Shown: piece by piece, positions 32,828 through 45,419 of the stretch
Numbering within the stretch: position 1 is the first letter of the stretch
Layout of the letters: each line of letters begins with the position of its first letter
Source: Tolypocladium sp. Sup5 PDA-1
Lineage: Eukaryota; Ascomycota; Sordariomycetes; Hypocreales; Ophiocordycipitaceae
Direction of reading: 5' to 3'
NCBI GenBank assembly: GCA_000750105.3
Contig: JPHH03000079.1
Span: 1 to 64,000, forward strand
DNA length: 64,000 nucleotides
The notes under the pieces: model-generated
The model's database searches: none
The model's input: only the letters and a program-made list of their open reading frames with translations
Told to the model about the DNA's origin: nothing
Made by a program: the position numbers and the translations under genes

Positions 32828-34375
32828 ATGAAGTCTTGGAAGTTGTTCTTGTCAGCGGCCCTGGTGGCCTTGCCGGCAGCCATGGCCCAGGAGTCATCGC
32901 TGAACTCGGCTGAGTCTAAACTTCCCAAGTGTGCGGTACGTGTCGATACAGTCCCTTGAGGAGATCTGGGGCATTGCTGACAGGTTTACCTCTGCAGATA
33001 TCGTGCCTCGGAGAGCAAATCCACAAAACGGAATGCTCCGCTACCAACCAGACGTGCATCTGCACCGACCAGACACTGCAGCAGTTGGTGACTACGTGCA
33101 TCATGGGCAGCTGCACCATCAAGGAGGCCCTCTGTACGTTCACGAATCACTTCCTCATTGTGACAGCGGATTGACCTCTTTCCAGTGGCCAAGAACCTCA
33201 CAGCGACGACTTGCAACGAGCCTGTCCGTGACAGGTCGCGCGAGTACGTCGCCATCTCCAACGCCTTCGGCGTCATCTCGGCCCTCTTCGTCGTCCAGCG
33301 CTTTGGCTATAAGATCTGGGCTAAGCTCGAATTTGGACCTGACGACTGGTTCACCCTCATCACGATTGTCAGCGGCGTACCCAGCACCGTCATTAACGCC
33401 CACGGTGTCGCGCCTAACGGCATGGGCCGCGACGCCTGGACCTTGACCTACGATAACATTAATAACTTTGGCCGATACTTTTATATCATGGAGGTCATCT
33501 ACTTTGCCGAGGTTGCGCTGCTGAAGCTCGCATTGCTCTTCTTCTACGTGCGCATCTTCCCGAGTACTGGAGTGCGCCAGCTGCTCTGGGGCACTATTAT
33601 CTTCGTCTCCTTGTTCGGCGTTGCTTTCGTATTTGCGGCGATATTTCAATGCACCCCGATTGCATACTACTGGGTCAAGTGGGACGGGGAGCACAAGGGC
33701 AAGTGTCTGGACATCAACGCCATTGGCTGGTCCAACGCGGCCATCAGCATCGCCGTGGATGGCTGGATGCTTGCCATTCCGCTGTGGCAGCTCAAGGGCC
33801 TCAAGCTGGACTGGAGGAAGAAGATCGGAGTAGCCATGATGTTCTGCGTGGGTACCTTGTAAGTCTTTGGCCCGTCTACACCGCGGACATTGCCTCCAAC
33901 TGACCCTCCCAGCGTCACCATTGTCAGTGTCCTCAGGCTCCAATCGCTCGTCAAATTTGGCTCCGACACCCCGAACCCCACGTGGGACTTTTTTGACGTC
34001 GGCATGTGGTCCACGGTGGAGATCAACGTCGGCATCATCTGCGTTTGTTTGCCCTCGCTGCGGCTGCTGCTCGTGCGCCTGTTCCCGCGCCTGCTGGGGA
34101 CAACGCAGCGGTACTACGCCAGGTACGCCAGCGCCAGCGGGGCGAACCGGTCGACGGCGAGGGGGCAGAGCCGACCCTCTCGCGGGACGGGCACGACGTC
34201 GCATGTCGAGCGGTCGCAGCACCGGCCAGAGATCCAGTCGAACCAGATCACCTACCAAAAGACGTACGCGGTCGAGTACGGTGACAAGGACAACGACGAG
34301 GTGCAGCTGGTGCACATGCGCGATATCGACATGAAGAGCGCCAGGTCAACGAGCGCCAGGTCGGACGGGTCCTGA
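32828..34375 (+). CDS. CFEM-domain Pth11-like seven-helix receptor
   Basis: Four exons (32828-32935, 32998-33133, 33186-33858, 33913-34375) give 459 aa. A signal peptide (KLFLSAALVALPAAMAQ) is followed by a CFEM domain with all eight Cys: KCAISCL, EC, NQTCICTD, TTC, GSC and ATTCNE. Then come seven hydrophobic helices of the fungal rhodopsin-like family (PF20684), including YFYIMEVIYFAEVALLKLAL and RLQSLVKFGSDTPNPTWDFF. The cytosolic tail (~100 residues) is Ser/Arg-rich. Members sense surfaces or hosts through G-protein signalling; Pth11 is the known example. The gene ends 223 bp from the convergent hydrolase gene. Confidence 0.95.
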
Positions 34376-34598
34376 GCGTGCGTTGTGTTTGTCGTTCGGT
34401 CGTTTGGGATGGTCTGGGAAAGAGGCGACGGTTGGGTTGCACTCGTACGGCGTTTGGTTGAACATGATGAAGGGATGAAAGCCAATACCACGAGCCGAGC
34501 ACGGCTATTTAATACCCTCAAGTGGATAGAATGTCTATGTATCTATATCTGCCTCTGAATCACATTAAATACAGTTCATGCACTCGCAGTGACATGGC
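34376..34598. other. Shared 3' intergenic gap of convergent genes
   Basis: Contains both 3' ends, with AT-rich bits around 34530-34570 that could serve polyadenylation. Confidence 0.5.
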
Positions 34599-36480
34599 CT
34601 AAGCGCTGTCCTTTGTCATGGTCACGTTGAACGCCAAGTTCTTAACGCCCGTGACAACTCGATCCTTGCCCGTGACAAAGATAAACTCGGTCAGAGTCAT
34701 GTAGTTGTACGCCGGGCCTTCGACCATGAACCACGTCTCGCAGCTCCCGTCCTTGTAGAACAGCTCGTTGTCTAGCTCCGCCCTTTGGGCATCCGTAGTG
34801 GTGTCTACAATGGCCCGCCAGGCAGTCTCCGTGGGGCCGTCCTTGCATTTCCCCGCGCCTCGGCTCATCACGTCGGTGGGGTACATGCGCGCACTGATCT
34901 TTGGGTTTTCGGTAGATGATGAGGAGCCAAAGGAGCCGGGGTTGTACTTGTTGATGTTGGTGAGGACGTCAAACCCGCCTGCGGTGAAGCTCGAGAGGAT
35001 CAGGCCCGGGCCGGCATCTGCCCTGACGGTGAGAGACGAGTTGGTCGCTTTGTCCGTGTAAGTGCCAACGTAGCCTTTCGGCGAGGAAGCCTCCTCCTTG
35101 CCAGCCTGTTCAATCGCAGGGAGCAGCGCGCGTATTACAGCACTGAAGATCCTGGTCCTGGTGTGGGCGTCAACGGACACCTCGGCCCCGGCCGCGATGA
35201 CGGAGATGACGATGTCGTAGTCGGGCACGATGCCGAGGTGCGCGTGGTACAGTCCCAGGTCGCCCGTCTTGGTGTAGACGTTGATGAGGCGGTGGTCGGA
35301 CGTGAGGTTGTCGCTGCGGAGGATCTCCCAGGGCGCGCCGACGGCTTGGCCTATGGAGGACGTGTCGGAGGTGGGCTGCATCCAGAGACGTGTGGCGGCG
35401 GGTGGGAGGAGGCGGTTCTCGATGATGGCTTGGGCGAGGGCGATGAGGTCTGCGGCGGTTGAGAACATGCCGCCGGCTCTAAGGTACTCTGTCAGCTATC
35501 AACTCCCGCGCCAAAGGCACCAGATCAGGAAACACACGGTTCATACACGCCAAGCGTGGCGTTCCAAGTTACCTCGCCCTTTGGCACGAAGCCGGCTTCT
35601 GAAAACCCCTTCACCGGCCCGTTAAACGACGAGCTATTCATGCCTGCCACGTCAAAGACGCCCTTCTGCACGACGTCCTCAAGCAGCCGGCCCGTCGCCG
35701 CCTCAACGACCATGCCCAGGAGCGCGAAGCCGGCGTTGGAGTAGACGGGCCGCGCGTTGGGCCGGTACACGGGCGGCCGGCGGTTGAGGTCGCGGACGAG
35801 GTCGGCCTTTGTGCAGAGGCGCTTCGTGCCGGGGATGCCGGAGCAGGCGGGGCCGGTGCCGGGGGGGATGGCCGGGAGGCCGAGGTTTGTCCAGGGGATG
35901 GGGAAGACGGAGAGGTCCGTGGTCGCTGGATGTGTTAGCCTTGTGATGATACTGCTGGTGAAAGGTGCAGTGAGGACATACTATCTGTTGCGAGGCCGGA
36001 GAGGTGAGTCGCCAGAGACCGCACCGTAACATCCTCCCACTTCACCGCGAGCACATCATCCTTCACCGTACGGTTCGCCAGCCCAGGCACGTACCGCAGC
36101 ACCGACGCATCCCAGTCTACCTCGGGGGCCTGCAGCGCCGCCAGCGCAGTAACGAGCTTGCTCACGCTGCCGACGCGGAAGACGGTGTGCTCGTCGATGC
36201 GGCGCGTGCCGATGCCCGAGCCGACGCGCGGGGTGCGGTGGTAGGTGAACAGCGGGGTGCGCTCGTGGATGGACTTGACGCTGATGGAGAGGCCGCTGGC
36301 GGTGAGGTTTGCGGCGAGGGAGGTGTCGAGGAGCGCGGTGAGGATTGTTATGGCGGTATGGAGGAGGGGGATGTGCTGGGGAGAGGGGGGGTGGGAGGAC
36401 GGGACCGAGGGGGGGCAGGTTGCTTCGGTGAGGGTGAGGGTGAGGGTGAGGAGAGTGAAGAGCGTGGTGAGGGAGGGCAT
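34599..36480 (-). CDS. Secreted serine beta-lactamase-fold hydrolase
   Basis: Three exons (36480-35982, 35925-35538, 35478-34599) give 588 aa. I chose the ATG at 36480 because it starts directly with a signal peptide (MPSLTTLFTLLTLTLTLTEA). The catalytic SxxK tetrad is in VFRVGSVSKLVTALAAL, and the Tyr motif of the class C/penicillin-binding-protein fold is RPVYSNAGFALLG. The C-terminal ~150 residues form the lipocalin-like extension of fungal members (KGYVGTYTDKATNSSL). Fungal members act as esterases, transacylases or lactam hydrolases, some in metabolite clusters; the substrate is unknown. It may be co-located with the receptor by chance. Confidence 0.92.
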
Positions 36481-37958
36481 CTTGGCTGAGGGGGGAGGAG
36501 TTGGGGTTGGCGGTGAGTGGTGTCGAGAGGTTGAGGCCATCGTCAGTTGCTGGTCGACCTCGAGGAGCTTATATACCACTTCTGCCATGATCAATCGTCA
36601 TCCAGCACAGCCCCTGCTCGTCGTGGCAACTCTCAAATTCCATCTCCATCAAGCCCAGTAAGCCCGCGATCCCAGGACCCAACCACGAACCTCGTCACCA
36701 ACTCCCCATCAACGTCAACTGCCACACAGCGTCGCCATCCCCACGCGTCTCACTCCACGCAAACGCAGAGGCGCAGACGAGGCTGGCGGCGGGAGTCCGA
36801 CACGGCCAATCGCCGGTGTGCAGGGGCAGGGCTGAAGGATTGGAAACCTGGGCGTAAGGCTGGTGAAGTTGAGGAGTGAGATTGGGGAGTGAGATTGGGG
36901 AGTGAGATTGGGGAGTGGGATTGGGATCGTGTGGCTGTGGGTGATGCGCGAGGTGGAGGAGCAGAGTCCGAGGTTGGAGTCCGAGGGAGCCAGTGAGGGG
37001 AGCCCACTAACATTTAGCTTACCCTACAGTACAGAAGCACGCACTGCCATATCAATGAATTGAACACGCAATCTTGATGAAATTGTTCATAGATGTTATA
37101 TAATATTGGCTCAAAAGAAAATACAGTTCCCATCGTTTAATTTGCGTCGCCAAGCGTTTGAGTTATCAATCGTTAAGTTACAAGATCACAACTCCCCTCT
37201 TCTTTCCCATGGTCTCATGTCAACGGAACGCGATAGCAAGAGTTGAGGCCTAGGACCTTGGCCAGCATTCGCGCAGTTAGTCAAAGGACCGGTAAAACCA
37301 AGCATGTGTTCCCTGCATTCGTACTACACGGCATCAAAGCACCAAACCTGGAACGTCGGTTACAGGCAGTGACCTTGAAGACCACCAACTCGGACCGACG
37401 CTGAGCCAATCACGAGCCCGCTGTCCCCCGAACTCGTTGAGCAGCCTCTCAGTATTCCCCTACCACGTGTCCCGGTCTGGTATGTCCGTCGGAAACCGAA
37501 CATTTCGGTCCTTGACGAGGCCTTGATCCGGGGAACTTCGGTTGGCTGCTGCTGGCGGTGAGCGTGGTCCCAAGAGTCCGTAGTGCCTGCGCCGTTGGGC
37601 TCCGGTGCGGGGTAGCGGCAAACGGCGTCGGCGGTCTCGGGACCGTTGACAAAATCGGGCGAGTCTTCGGAGCACCGCGCCGTTGGGCCGCCGTCAAAAA
37701 CGGGGTTCATCTCACCGGACGACGTCAATGTTGTCCTTGTCTTTTCATCTTTTCATCTTTTCATAATTGATCACGGGAGGCGAAAGGAACTGTGTCCGAG
37801 TTCCCTCTCGAGTATCCCAGCCTTCTCCCGTTTATTTCCTTCCACCAAGCCCCAGCGTCCCCTCGACATTCACCGAACAGTGAACGCAGAGCCTCTCCGA
37901 ATCTCCGACTCCGCTCCAGAAAACCATCATCTCACTTCTTACCATCTACTCACCAGCC
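36481..37958. other. Divergent intergenic region with a minisatellite
   Basis: 1.5 kb between the hydrolase and MFS start codons. It holds a four-unit 13-bp repeat at 36876-36927 and an AT-rich patch near 37070-37200. C/T-rich leader sequence precedes the ATG at 37959. No gene supported. Confidence 0.5.
36876..36927 (+). repeat. 13-bp minisatellite, four units
   Basis: Three perfect GTGAGATTGGGGA units and one variant (GTGGGATTGGGAT) in tandem. Confidence 0.9.
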
Positions 37959-39606
37959 ATGTCCCAAACAGCCACGGCGACGGCCAACTACCCGGCATCT
38001 CACACGTCTCCCGCCGCCGACGGCATCGAACTCGCCCGTCTCGCCTCGTCTGGCTCCCGCGTCGGCCGTGCGGTGGGGCCCGGACCTCCGGACCCAAAGG
38101 GCGACTCTGCTTCGGCGACGGAAGCAGGGCTCGGCGATGTATCAGACGATGGCGCACCGCCGCCGGACGCCCAGGGCCCGGTTGAGAGGTGGAACCGACC
38201 GCGGGCGAACGTTGGCAAGCTGGGCTTTGCGTTTGTGTCGTTTATCATTGCGGGCATGAACGATGGTGCAGTTGGTGTAAGTGCCCAGTCTTCTTTGGCC
38301 AAGGTAAACAGGAACTGACACATTGACAGGCATTGATCCCATATGTACGTTGACCACAACCAGCTTCTTCGTACGAGTCACTCACAGCAACCAGCTCGAA
38401 TCCTACTACAACCTCAGCTACACCGTCGTCTCCCTCATCTTCCTCACCCCCTTCTTCGGCTACTCCCTCGCCGCCTTCGCCAACGCCCGCATCCACGTCG
38501 CCCTCGGCCAGCGCGGCGTCGCCGTCATGGCGCCCCTGTGCCACGTCGTCACCTACGCCGTGCTGGCCTCGCACCCGCCCTACCCGGCCCTCGTCGTCGT
38601 CAACGCCATCAGCGGCTTCGGAAACGGGCTGACGGACGCGTGCTTCTGTGCCTGGGTGGGCGCCATGGACAGGGCAAATACGATACAGGGGTTCCTGCAC
38701 TCGTGTTACTCGTTGGGGGCGTTGTTTGCGCCGCTGATTGCTACGTCGATGGTTGTCAAGGCGGAGTTGCCATGGTTTAACTACTACTATGTCATGGTGA
38801 GACTCTCCCTGGTGTCTCTTCCTTTTTACTCATGAGCGTGTGCTGATTTATGAGTCAGATTGGCATGTCTGTCCTGGAGCTCATCGGCCTCTCCATCTTC
38901 TTCTGGGACAAGACCGGCGCCGTCTACCGGGCTGAGCATGCTCGCGAAGCAGGGTCATCTGGCAGTGCGGGCACGCGCGAGGCACTCAAGTCCAAGGTGA
39001 CATATTTGTGCGCTCTCTTCTTCTTTGCCTACATGGGCGTCGAGGGTAAGTCCAGATTAACCCGTCTCGTCTGTATCCGCGAAGACACGAGCTCACAAGC
39101 CAATAGTCGGTCTCGGTGGATGGATCGTCACATTTATGCTACGCGTGAGACATGCTAGTGCTTATGCCAGTGGCATTTCTGCAAGCGGCTTCTGGGCCGG
39201 CATGGCCCTCGGCCGCGCAGCGCTGGGCTTCGTGACAGAACGCTTCGGCGAGCGCCTCTGCCTCACCATCTATCTCGCCATTTGCCTCGGCCTCCAGCTC
39301 CTCTTCTGGCTGGTCCCGCAGTTCGTCGTATCTGCCGTTGCCGTCGCCCTCCTGGGCTTCTTCCTCGGCCCCATGTTCCCGGGCGCCATCATGGTGACAG
39401 CCAAGCTGCTCCCGAAGAGGATACACGTGAGCGCCATTGGGTTCGCCATGGCCATGGGGGGCACTGGCGGCACCGTATTTCCGTTCATTATTGGCGCCAT
39501 TGCGGCGAGCAAGGGCGTTCAGGTGCTGCAGCCGATTGTACTGGGGCTGATTGCCTTGGTAGCGGCGGTGTGGTTGAGCTTCCCCAGGATCAAGAAGAGG
39601 GAGTAG
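37959..39606 (+). CDS. BSC6-like MFS transporter
   Basis: Five exons (37959-38276, a 15-nt micro-exon 38330-38344, 38395-38796, 38859-39045, 39107-39606) give 473 aa. A ~85-residue Ala/Asp-rich cytosolic tail precedes helix 1, which reads across both short introns as AGMNDGAVGALIPYLESYYN, typical of the bypass-of-stop-codon-6/FLOT-like MFS group. GFGNGLTDACFCAWVG, FLHSCYSLGALFAPLIAT and ERFGERLCLTIYLAIC mark later helices and loops. The substrate is unknown; relatives occur in nutrient and secondary-metabolite contexts. Confidence 0.92.
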
Positions 39607-40479
39607 GAACACTAGAGTTGGAGTGGTGTTAATAAAAAAAGACCCCAGGTATAGTTGAGACAACATAAGCTCACGAACCGCTCAGTTGGCCTCGGGATCA
39701 GGGGAGGAGAAAGGAGTTGGTGCGGTTACCTGAAAGCGCGCCCTGGGTCGCATCGCAACCTCAAAGGGGCGACACTGAGCGATTCCGACCCTTTGCGGCT
39801 GACGTGCTTGCCGAGAGTGCGTACGTACCCCATGGATATGAGCTGTTCAGGCAGGCGCATAATTGTCTGGCCTTTGGATTCACCAGGAGTTATGATGCTG
39901 GCAGGATCCCAACCGCCCGCGCGCCTCCTGGAAACACCGGTGATCAGTGATCAGCAACATCTCTGTGCCTAGATGTAATCGCCTCTCAGCTGGCGGAGAC
40001 TTTACTCCCGAACGCGACGTCGTTAAACCTCTGCACGCCACAAACAGGGCAGCAGCCTTGTTCTCTGACCAGGTGCCAGGCGGAACAGCTCGAACAGTGA
40101 ATCACCATTGCAAGTCTTGCTATTGACACAGCAAACGCCGCAATCCACGTGCCCCAGCCCAGCAACAGCCCTATTGTTTATTTTTTTTCTCTTTCCCGGC
40201 GTGCAGCTGCAAAAGTTTTCACTTCTACAAGCACACATCCGCCACCCTCCTTTGAAGAAGTTTCACCGCACACGTTGACTTCGAGAGCCACTTCACTACA
40301 CTAGCCTTATGGCTTTATCCCTTTCCGTCTTCCATTGTCAGTAGGAAGCTGGGAGGCGCCACGATCTCATCGAGCAACCTACAATCACACACGATATCCG
40401 CGCGCTCAAGCGCTCGGCCGCAGTGACAGACGAGCAGCCATACCCATCTATCGCCGCCTGAAGGGCCAAGGCGGAACTA
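39607..40479. other. Intergenic, no gene recognised
   Basis: Contains the 3' flank of the MFS gene and the probable promoter of the following small gene, with a T-rich patch at 40170-40195. Confidence 0.4.
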
Positions 40480-41042
40480 TGTCGTCGGCGGCCGATGACC
40501 AGACCGACCTCCTCCCGCAGAACTTGGAAGATCGTCTCCAGATCGAGCGCGCTGTTACTGCGCCAGCGCCGAGCGCAAACACCGCTCTGACCGCCAACTC
40601 CGCGTCCATCGAGGCAGCGCATACGGTCGAAGATACGCCGCCACGTCCTCATCCCTCGGTCACGCCTCAGAAACGGTCGGAGCCCGAAAACTCTCCGAAA
40701 TCGGAACACGAGGCCCAGTTCAACAGCATTACCAAGAAGGCCAACACCGTTCCTGTAATCCAGAGCCAGCAGCAGATCGTGCAGAAGCTCGATGCGGTCC
40801 TTGATAAGTTGGGTCTGATGGAAATGTCGATCTAGGAGATCAAGAAGACACAGTCTACTCACGACGAAAAGCTCCAGGCTATGGTCGCTATGATAAAGGA
40901 GATTGAGGAAAGCAATTCCATCCAGGAGCAAGCGCTCCGGTTCATCGCTGAAACTACCATGGCGACGTTGGAACAACTGATGGGGGAGATGACCACTCAG
41001 GACGAAGGAGTTACAGAGGGTCAGACAACAGAGAATGCGTGA
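40480..41042 (+). pseudogene. Coiled-coil-like small protein with in-frame stop
   Basis: An ATG at 40480 opens a 118-codon frame (MSSAADDQTDLLPQNLEDRL) ending IVQKLDAVLDKLGLMEMSI and a TAG. The same frame then continues EIKKTQSTHDEKLQAMVAMI to a second stop at about 41040. The partial copy at 41324-41505 has CAG (Gln) where this one has TAG, so the stop is probably a C-to-T lesion. The C-terminal half has coiled-coil-like heptads. I recognise no family. It is either a broken 186-residue protein or a truncated 118-residue one. Confidence 0.5.
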
Positions 41043-41269
41043 GGACTGCACAGACGGTTTTCGGTTTGTTTAAATTGCTATGGCTACGACTCAAAGATCA
41101 ATTTCCTTTCATACTTCCTGTCACGATCGGATCTCTGGTAGGGTACTAAAGGAGGTCATTTTACGACGGCACATTATAGATCTCACGGTACGCTAAGTTC
41201 ACTACTTGGTTAGATCTACCAGAAGCAATCAGTGAGGACTAGAGAATGGAGAATGCGTGAGGACCGTAC

Positions 41270-41505
41270 AGTGACATCCGCTTGGTGATCGATGGATTTC
41301 CTTTTTCGTTTTCGTTGCAGGGACTGCAGCAGATCGCGTTGAAGATAGATACGGTCCTTGACAAGCTGGGTGTCATGGAAATTTCGATCCAGGAGATGGG
41401 GAAGACCAATGACAAAGTATTCAAGGAGGCCAGAAACCAATCTGGCGACATTGCAAAGACTGGCCGGGGAGGTGCCACTTCGGACGAGATGATGAAGAAC
41501 ACTTG
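41270..41505 (+). pseudogene. Partial duplicate of the coiled-coil-like gene
   Basis: From 41324 the sequence translates to GLQQIALKIDTVLDKLGVME, then ISIQEMGKTNDKVFKEARNQ. This is paralogous to residues around QQQIVQKLDAVLDKL in the upstream gene. It begins right after a TTCGTTTTCGTTGCAG acceptor-like sequence and ends at a TGA, with a similar GAGGAC(T/C)G(C/T)ACA block downstream of both copies. No N-terminal part is present. A third, weaker echo of the flanking sequence follows at 41508-41710. Confidence 0.55.
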
Positions 41506-41510
41506 AGGAC

Positions 41511-42723
41511 CGTACACAGGGAGATCACGTTGGTGGTTGATGGACTTCTTAATTTTGCTGTTCTTTCACTTCAAAACGCTATCGCCATGTTCAAAGACCA
41601 TCTTTCCTTTTCCTGCCGCGGTCGGATCTTTGCGACGATCACCCAGGCGGCGATTCTGCGTCGACGACACCCGCCATGGATCGATCTCACAGTACGGTTT
41701 GGTCAGCTCACTGCTCAGTGAGATCCCCTAGACAGCTCCAATAGAACGCCAAGTTCCCCCCGCCTTGCTCTCGCTACCTCGTAGTCATTTATCCTAATCG
41801 CTTATGCTCGTCACAGCCGTGGTCGGCAGATCTTGCCTCTACCGTCCCTTGCCCTTGTTCACCTTAGCTACGGCCTGTGACTGCGACTGGTGATCTTGTA
41901 GATAATCACGACGATGATAAATACCAGCAGCAGAGGCAAAATATAGCGCGAGACTCTGTAAATGGCATGATCTGGACCATTGACTACGGAATCAAAAATA
42001 CAGCAAGTGAAGTAAAGCTATGTAGTCCCAAACTCTACACTCCGGAGGCTGTCGCCGCTTTGACAACTCTTGTCTTGTTTCTCCTCCTCTCGTTGTACCT
42101 CTTCATTGTAGCATTTCCTGCGTCAGATTAAACATAGGCTGCATGCTGCTCCATTTCTTTCTTCCTTACTTCCGGATCGGTTTTCCGCTTCTGCTTTTCC
42201 TTCTCATTTGCGCGTTTCCTGTGTCAGACTGCCGATACTCTTTATCCCTCTCTAGTTTGTCTTTAGCATTTCGGGATCTTTCTTTACATCTTCCTGCGAT
42301 CTGCTCGCTGCAGCCTTTCCTGTGTCAATGTGGTTATGGACGTTTTGCGATTATTTCCCCACGGTGACAAGTCGTGGCTAGATGCTGGGATGAGCTCAAA
42401 TCGTTAAACGGCCATCAGTGTAGATCAAGTGGGAAATGTGGGGGAGCCACGGGGAACACAAGGAAGCAGTAGAAACGTAAGAAACTACTGGAAGTATGAG
42501 CTAGCAGTAGCAATGTGAGGAACAACCGGGGATGAGTTCGTCGTAGAAATTAGAGCCATTAATCTGCTTACTAAAAGGTCGTGTCTTTAGGGACCACTAC
42601 GTAGGAGGCAATGGCAAGTAGGGGGTACATTACCCTGAAATGGGGCTGACGTTATCAAGGGTACTGCTTCAGCGAGCAGACTGTGTATTCGTTTACGAAA
42701 CTGCCTATGCTCACCGTCACGTC
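41511..42723. other. Decayed duplicate flank and T-rich intergenic
   Basis: The first 200 bp repeat motifs from downstream of the small gene (GGTCGGATCTTTGCGACGAT versus CGATCGGATCTCTGGTAGGG). The rest, including 42130-42330, is T/C-rich. No gene supported. Confidence 0.45.
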
Positions 42724-45419
42724 TCAACTGTCCAGTGCAAAACACCGCTCACTGCTCTCCTCGTTGTTCCCCCACCAGTTCGGCATCTTAACGACTTTGC
42801 CAGCCCCAAAAAAGAGAAAGATGAGAAGCATATTAAAGTTAAAGCCCGCATCAAACGCCGCCGCTAGGATGTAGTTCCATCTCGCAAAGATCTCAAACCT
42901 GTATCGGTAATAGACGAACATAACAACGAACCCGCCGATGAAGGAGCTCGTGTACCCCGTGCTGATGTTGCCGTAGAAGTTGGACATGCAGCTGAAGAAA
43001 ATGGTTGTGTTGAAGAGATGGAACTTGGCCCGCGGGAACTTCTTGTGCAGCGCAAACATGATAACCGGGGCCACCGCGCCGAGGAGGAACCCGTACGGGA
43101 CGATGCGGTAGATGTCTTGCTTGAAGAGACGCGCCGGCCCGACGAGCACGTATTGCACGCCCATGGTAAGCGTGCTGGCGAGTGACTGAGCAGTCCACTG
43201 GTGTGTCGGGTCCTCTAGTGCGCCTGACAGGTAGTCGGACTTTGTGTTAAGCACCCACCGGATGACGGCGTAGTCTATGGGGATGCCAATGAGGGAGCCA
43301 AAGAATTGGCTGAAGAAGACGGCCTTGGGAGGGATGTGCATGTAATGAGCCGTCTTGGCGTCTTGCAGATATAATTGACTTCTATACCAAGCATCTCCTG
43401 CTATGGCACCGTACGTGGAAGCGCCGCAGGGGTTCTTGTATCCGGAGATGGCGTTGATCATGAGGCCATACCAGAGCTCGTTGGCGGTGCCGATGGGCTA
43501 CCCACGTTCGTCAGCATTATGTTATGTATATGTAGAATGGAGCATAACCTCACCAGCTGAAAGTTGGAAAGAGCGAACAGCCATCCCAGTGGCACCACGA
43601 CAATGGCGCCCGTGGCAATAGCCACAAAGTAGGTCCACACGGGGATGAACAGCTGGTTCGTGGCTAGGATCGCAACCATGATCACAAGCGACACCAGAAA
43701 GAGCGCCAAGAACCACCAAAAAGGAACCTCGTCGTACGAGCGCTGCAGCACGTTTAGCTGGTCCGGATATTGCTCTGTTACTTTTGTACCCCCTCCGTTC
43801 TTGGTGCTGCGTTGCCGCTCGAGGAACTTGGCGAAGCTCGACTTGATCTGGCCGTAGCCAAAGAGACCCATCCAGACCAAGGCGGATGAGTAGGCAGCGT
43901 AGTCGAAGAACATGTTCCACAAGTACTGCGCGCCGACATAGAGCTCGCCGTACTCGTCGTAAGCGGTCTGGTTGAGGTGCATGTCGGGGGTGAGGAGCTT
44001 GGTGAGGGGGTATGCGGTTCCGTTTTCTACATTGAACCACACGTTTTAGTATCCTTTACACACGTAATAAGAGGTGCTAAGTGCCAGGATGGAGACATAC
44101 TCTGGAAGACGCGGTTCGACATGAGCGCGTGGTCCCACTTGACCAGGTTCCCCCATTTCGCCGCCGGCAGCAGCACCCAGCAGTTGACGACAAACGCAGA
44201 GAACATAATGACCTGCGTCCACCAGGGCGTCAGGAACAGGCTAGCTGACGACGAGATGCTGGACCAGTCGAGCGACAGGTTGAGGAAGCCCATGCCGCCG
44301 AACCCGCCGCCGATGAAGTTGGCCACTTTGTTCTGCGGCGCCACCCAGCAGAGGAACGCGAGCGAGCCGAGCATGGGAAAGACAAACTCGGGAAGGAACT
44401 GCCATAGGATGACGGCGATGAGGACGGCGAAGAAGACTTTGATCTGTTTGCGTGAGAGGTGGGTCGGATGTTCGCGTTGTTTGCGCTGGGTTTCGAAGAG
44501 GGCGGTTTGACAGAGGCTGTATGTGTTAGTTACGGCCCATGACTCTGTCTATCGATTGTGTAAACAGTATCTTAGTTATGGAAGCTTACGATTGGAACCT
44601 TTCAATGTCCGTTAGCCACTTGAACCGTAAGTCGTGTTAGTGTCAAGACTCATCTTACCATGGATACTGGGGGTCAAAGACTAATAGATTGCGAGCAATC
44701 GCAGCATAACTATAGCCGGTCCATACGATTGAGAGCATGAAAAGAGTAGCGACGGCTCCATTGACTTGCTGCCCAAAGTACAGCTCCGACATGGAGATCG
44801 GTGCGTACCCAAGGTTGTACGTTGCGCCCGACGCCGCCGAAATCGTCACGAGGACGTGCTCCTTTGTGCTAAACGGGCCTGGGTTAAGGCTAAAGCTGCG
44901 TTTCGTAAATGGAATCCTTATCTTCCAAGCTGGGAGCACCTTGGCGAGCCATACGCCGACGTAGTTGGAGGCGATCTGCACGAAGAAGACCGAGTACGGC
45001 GCAAACGTGGTGCGGTAGTGCGCCATCTGCGAGAGGAAAGCGCCAGGGGCGACGAAGAGGATGGTCAGGAGGAAGTAGCGGAATGTGAGTGTCGGCTCTG
45101 TCGGGTCATCGTGCAGGCTGACGATGCGGCGCACGTAGCTCGGGATGTCTTTGATGCGCGGGTCGTCCTCCGAGACCACCTCCTCCTCGCCGTCGAGGTT
45201 GCGCAACGCGTACATTGTACGGCCATCCTGGTCGACTTTGAGATCCGACGCGGAGGCCTCGCGATCCGTGCTGTCGACTTGGTTGCCGGCCTTTTCGTCG
45301 ATGCCGAGGACGGTAGCCTTCTCTTGGCGGTTGAGCGTGTCCGGGTCCTGTGTGACGACAGCGGGCTGTGCCGTCCCTGCATCTGACGCGAGGTCGTCGC
45401 GGTGGTCAAGCGGCGCCAT
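42724..45419 (-). CDS. OPT-family oligopeptide transporter
   Basis: Five exons (45419-44659, a 9-nt micro-exon 44598-44590, 44516-44101, 44026-43554, 43497-42724) give 810 aa. The ATG at 45419 is the first; the frame extends upstream without another. The acidic tail (~105 residues) is followed by many helices. Family landmarks are present: the NPGPF motif (SLNPGPFSTKEH), DPQYPW joined by the micro-exon to FQSLCQTALFETQRKQREHP, GIPIDYAVIRWVL and the C-terminal MPNWWGN. OPT proteins import tetra- or pentapeptides and related molecules by proton symport at the plasma membrane. Confidence 0.95.
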
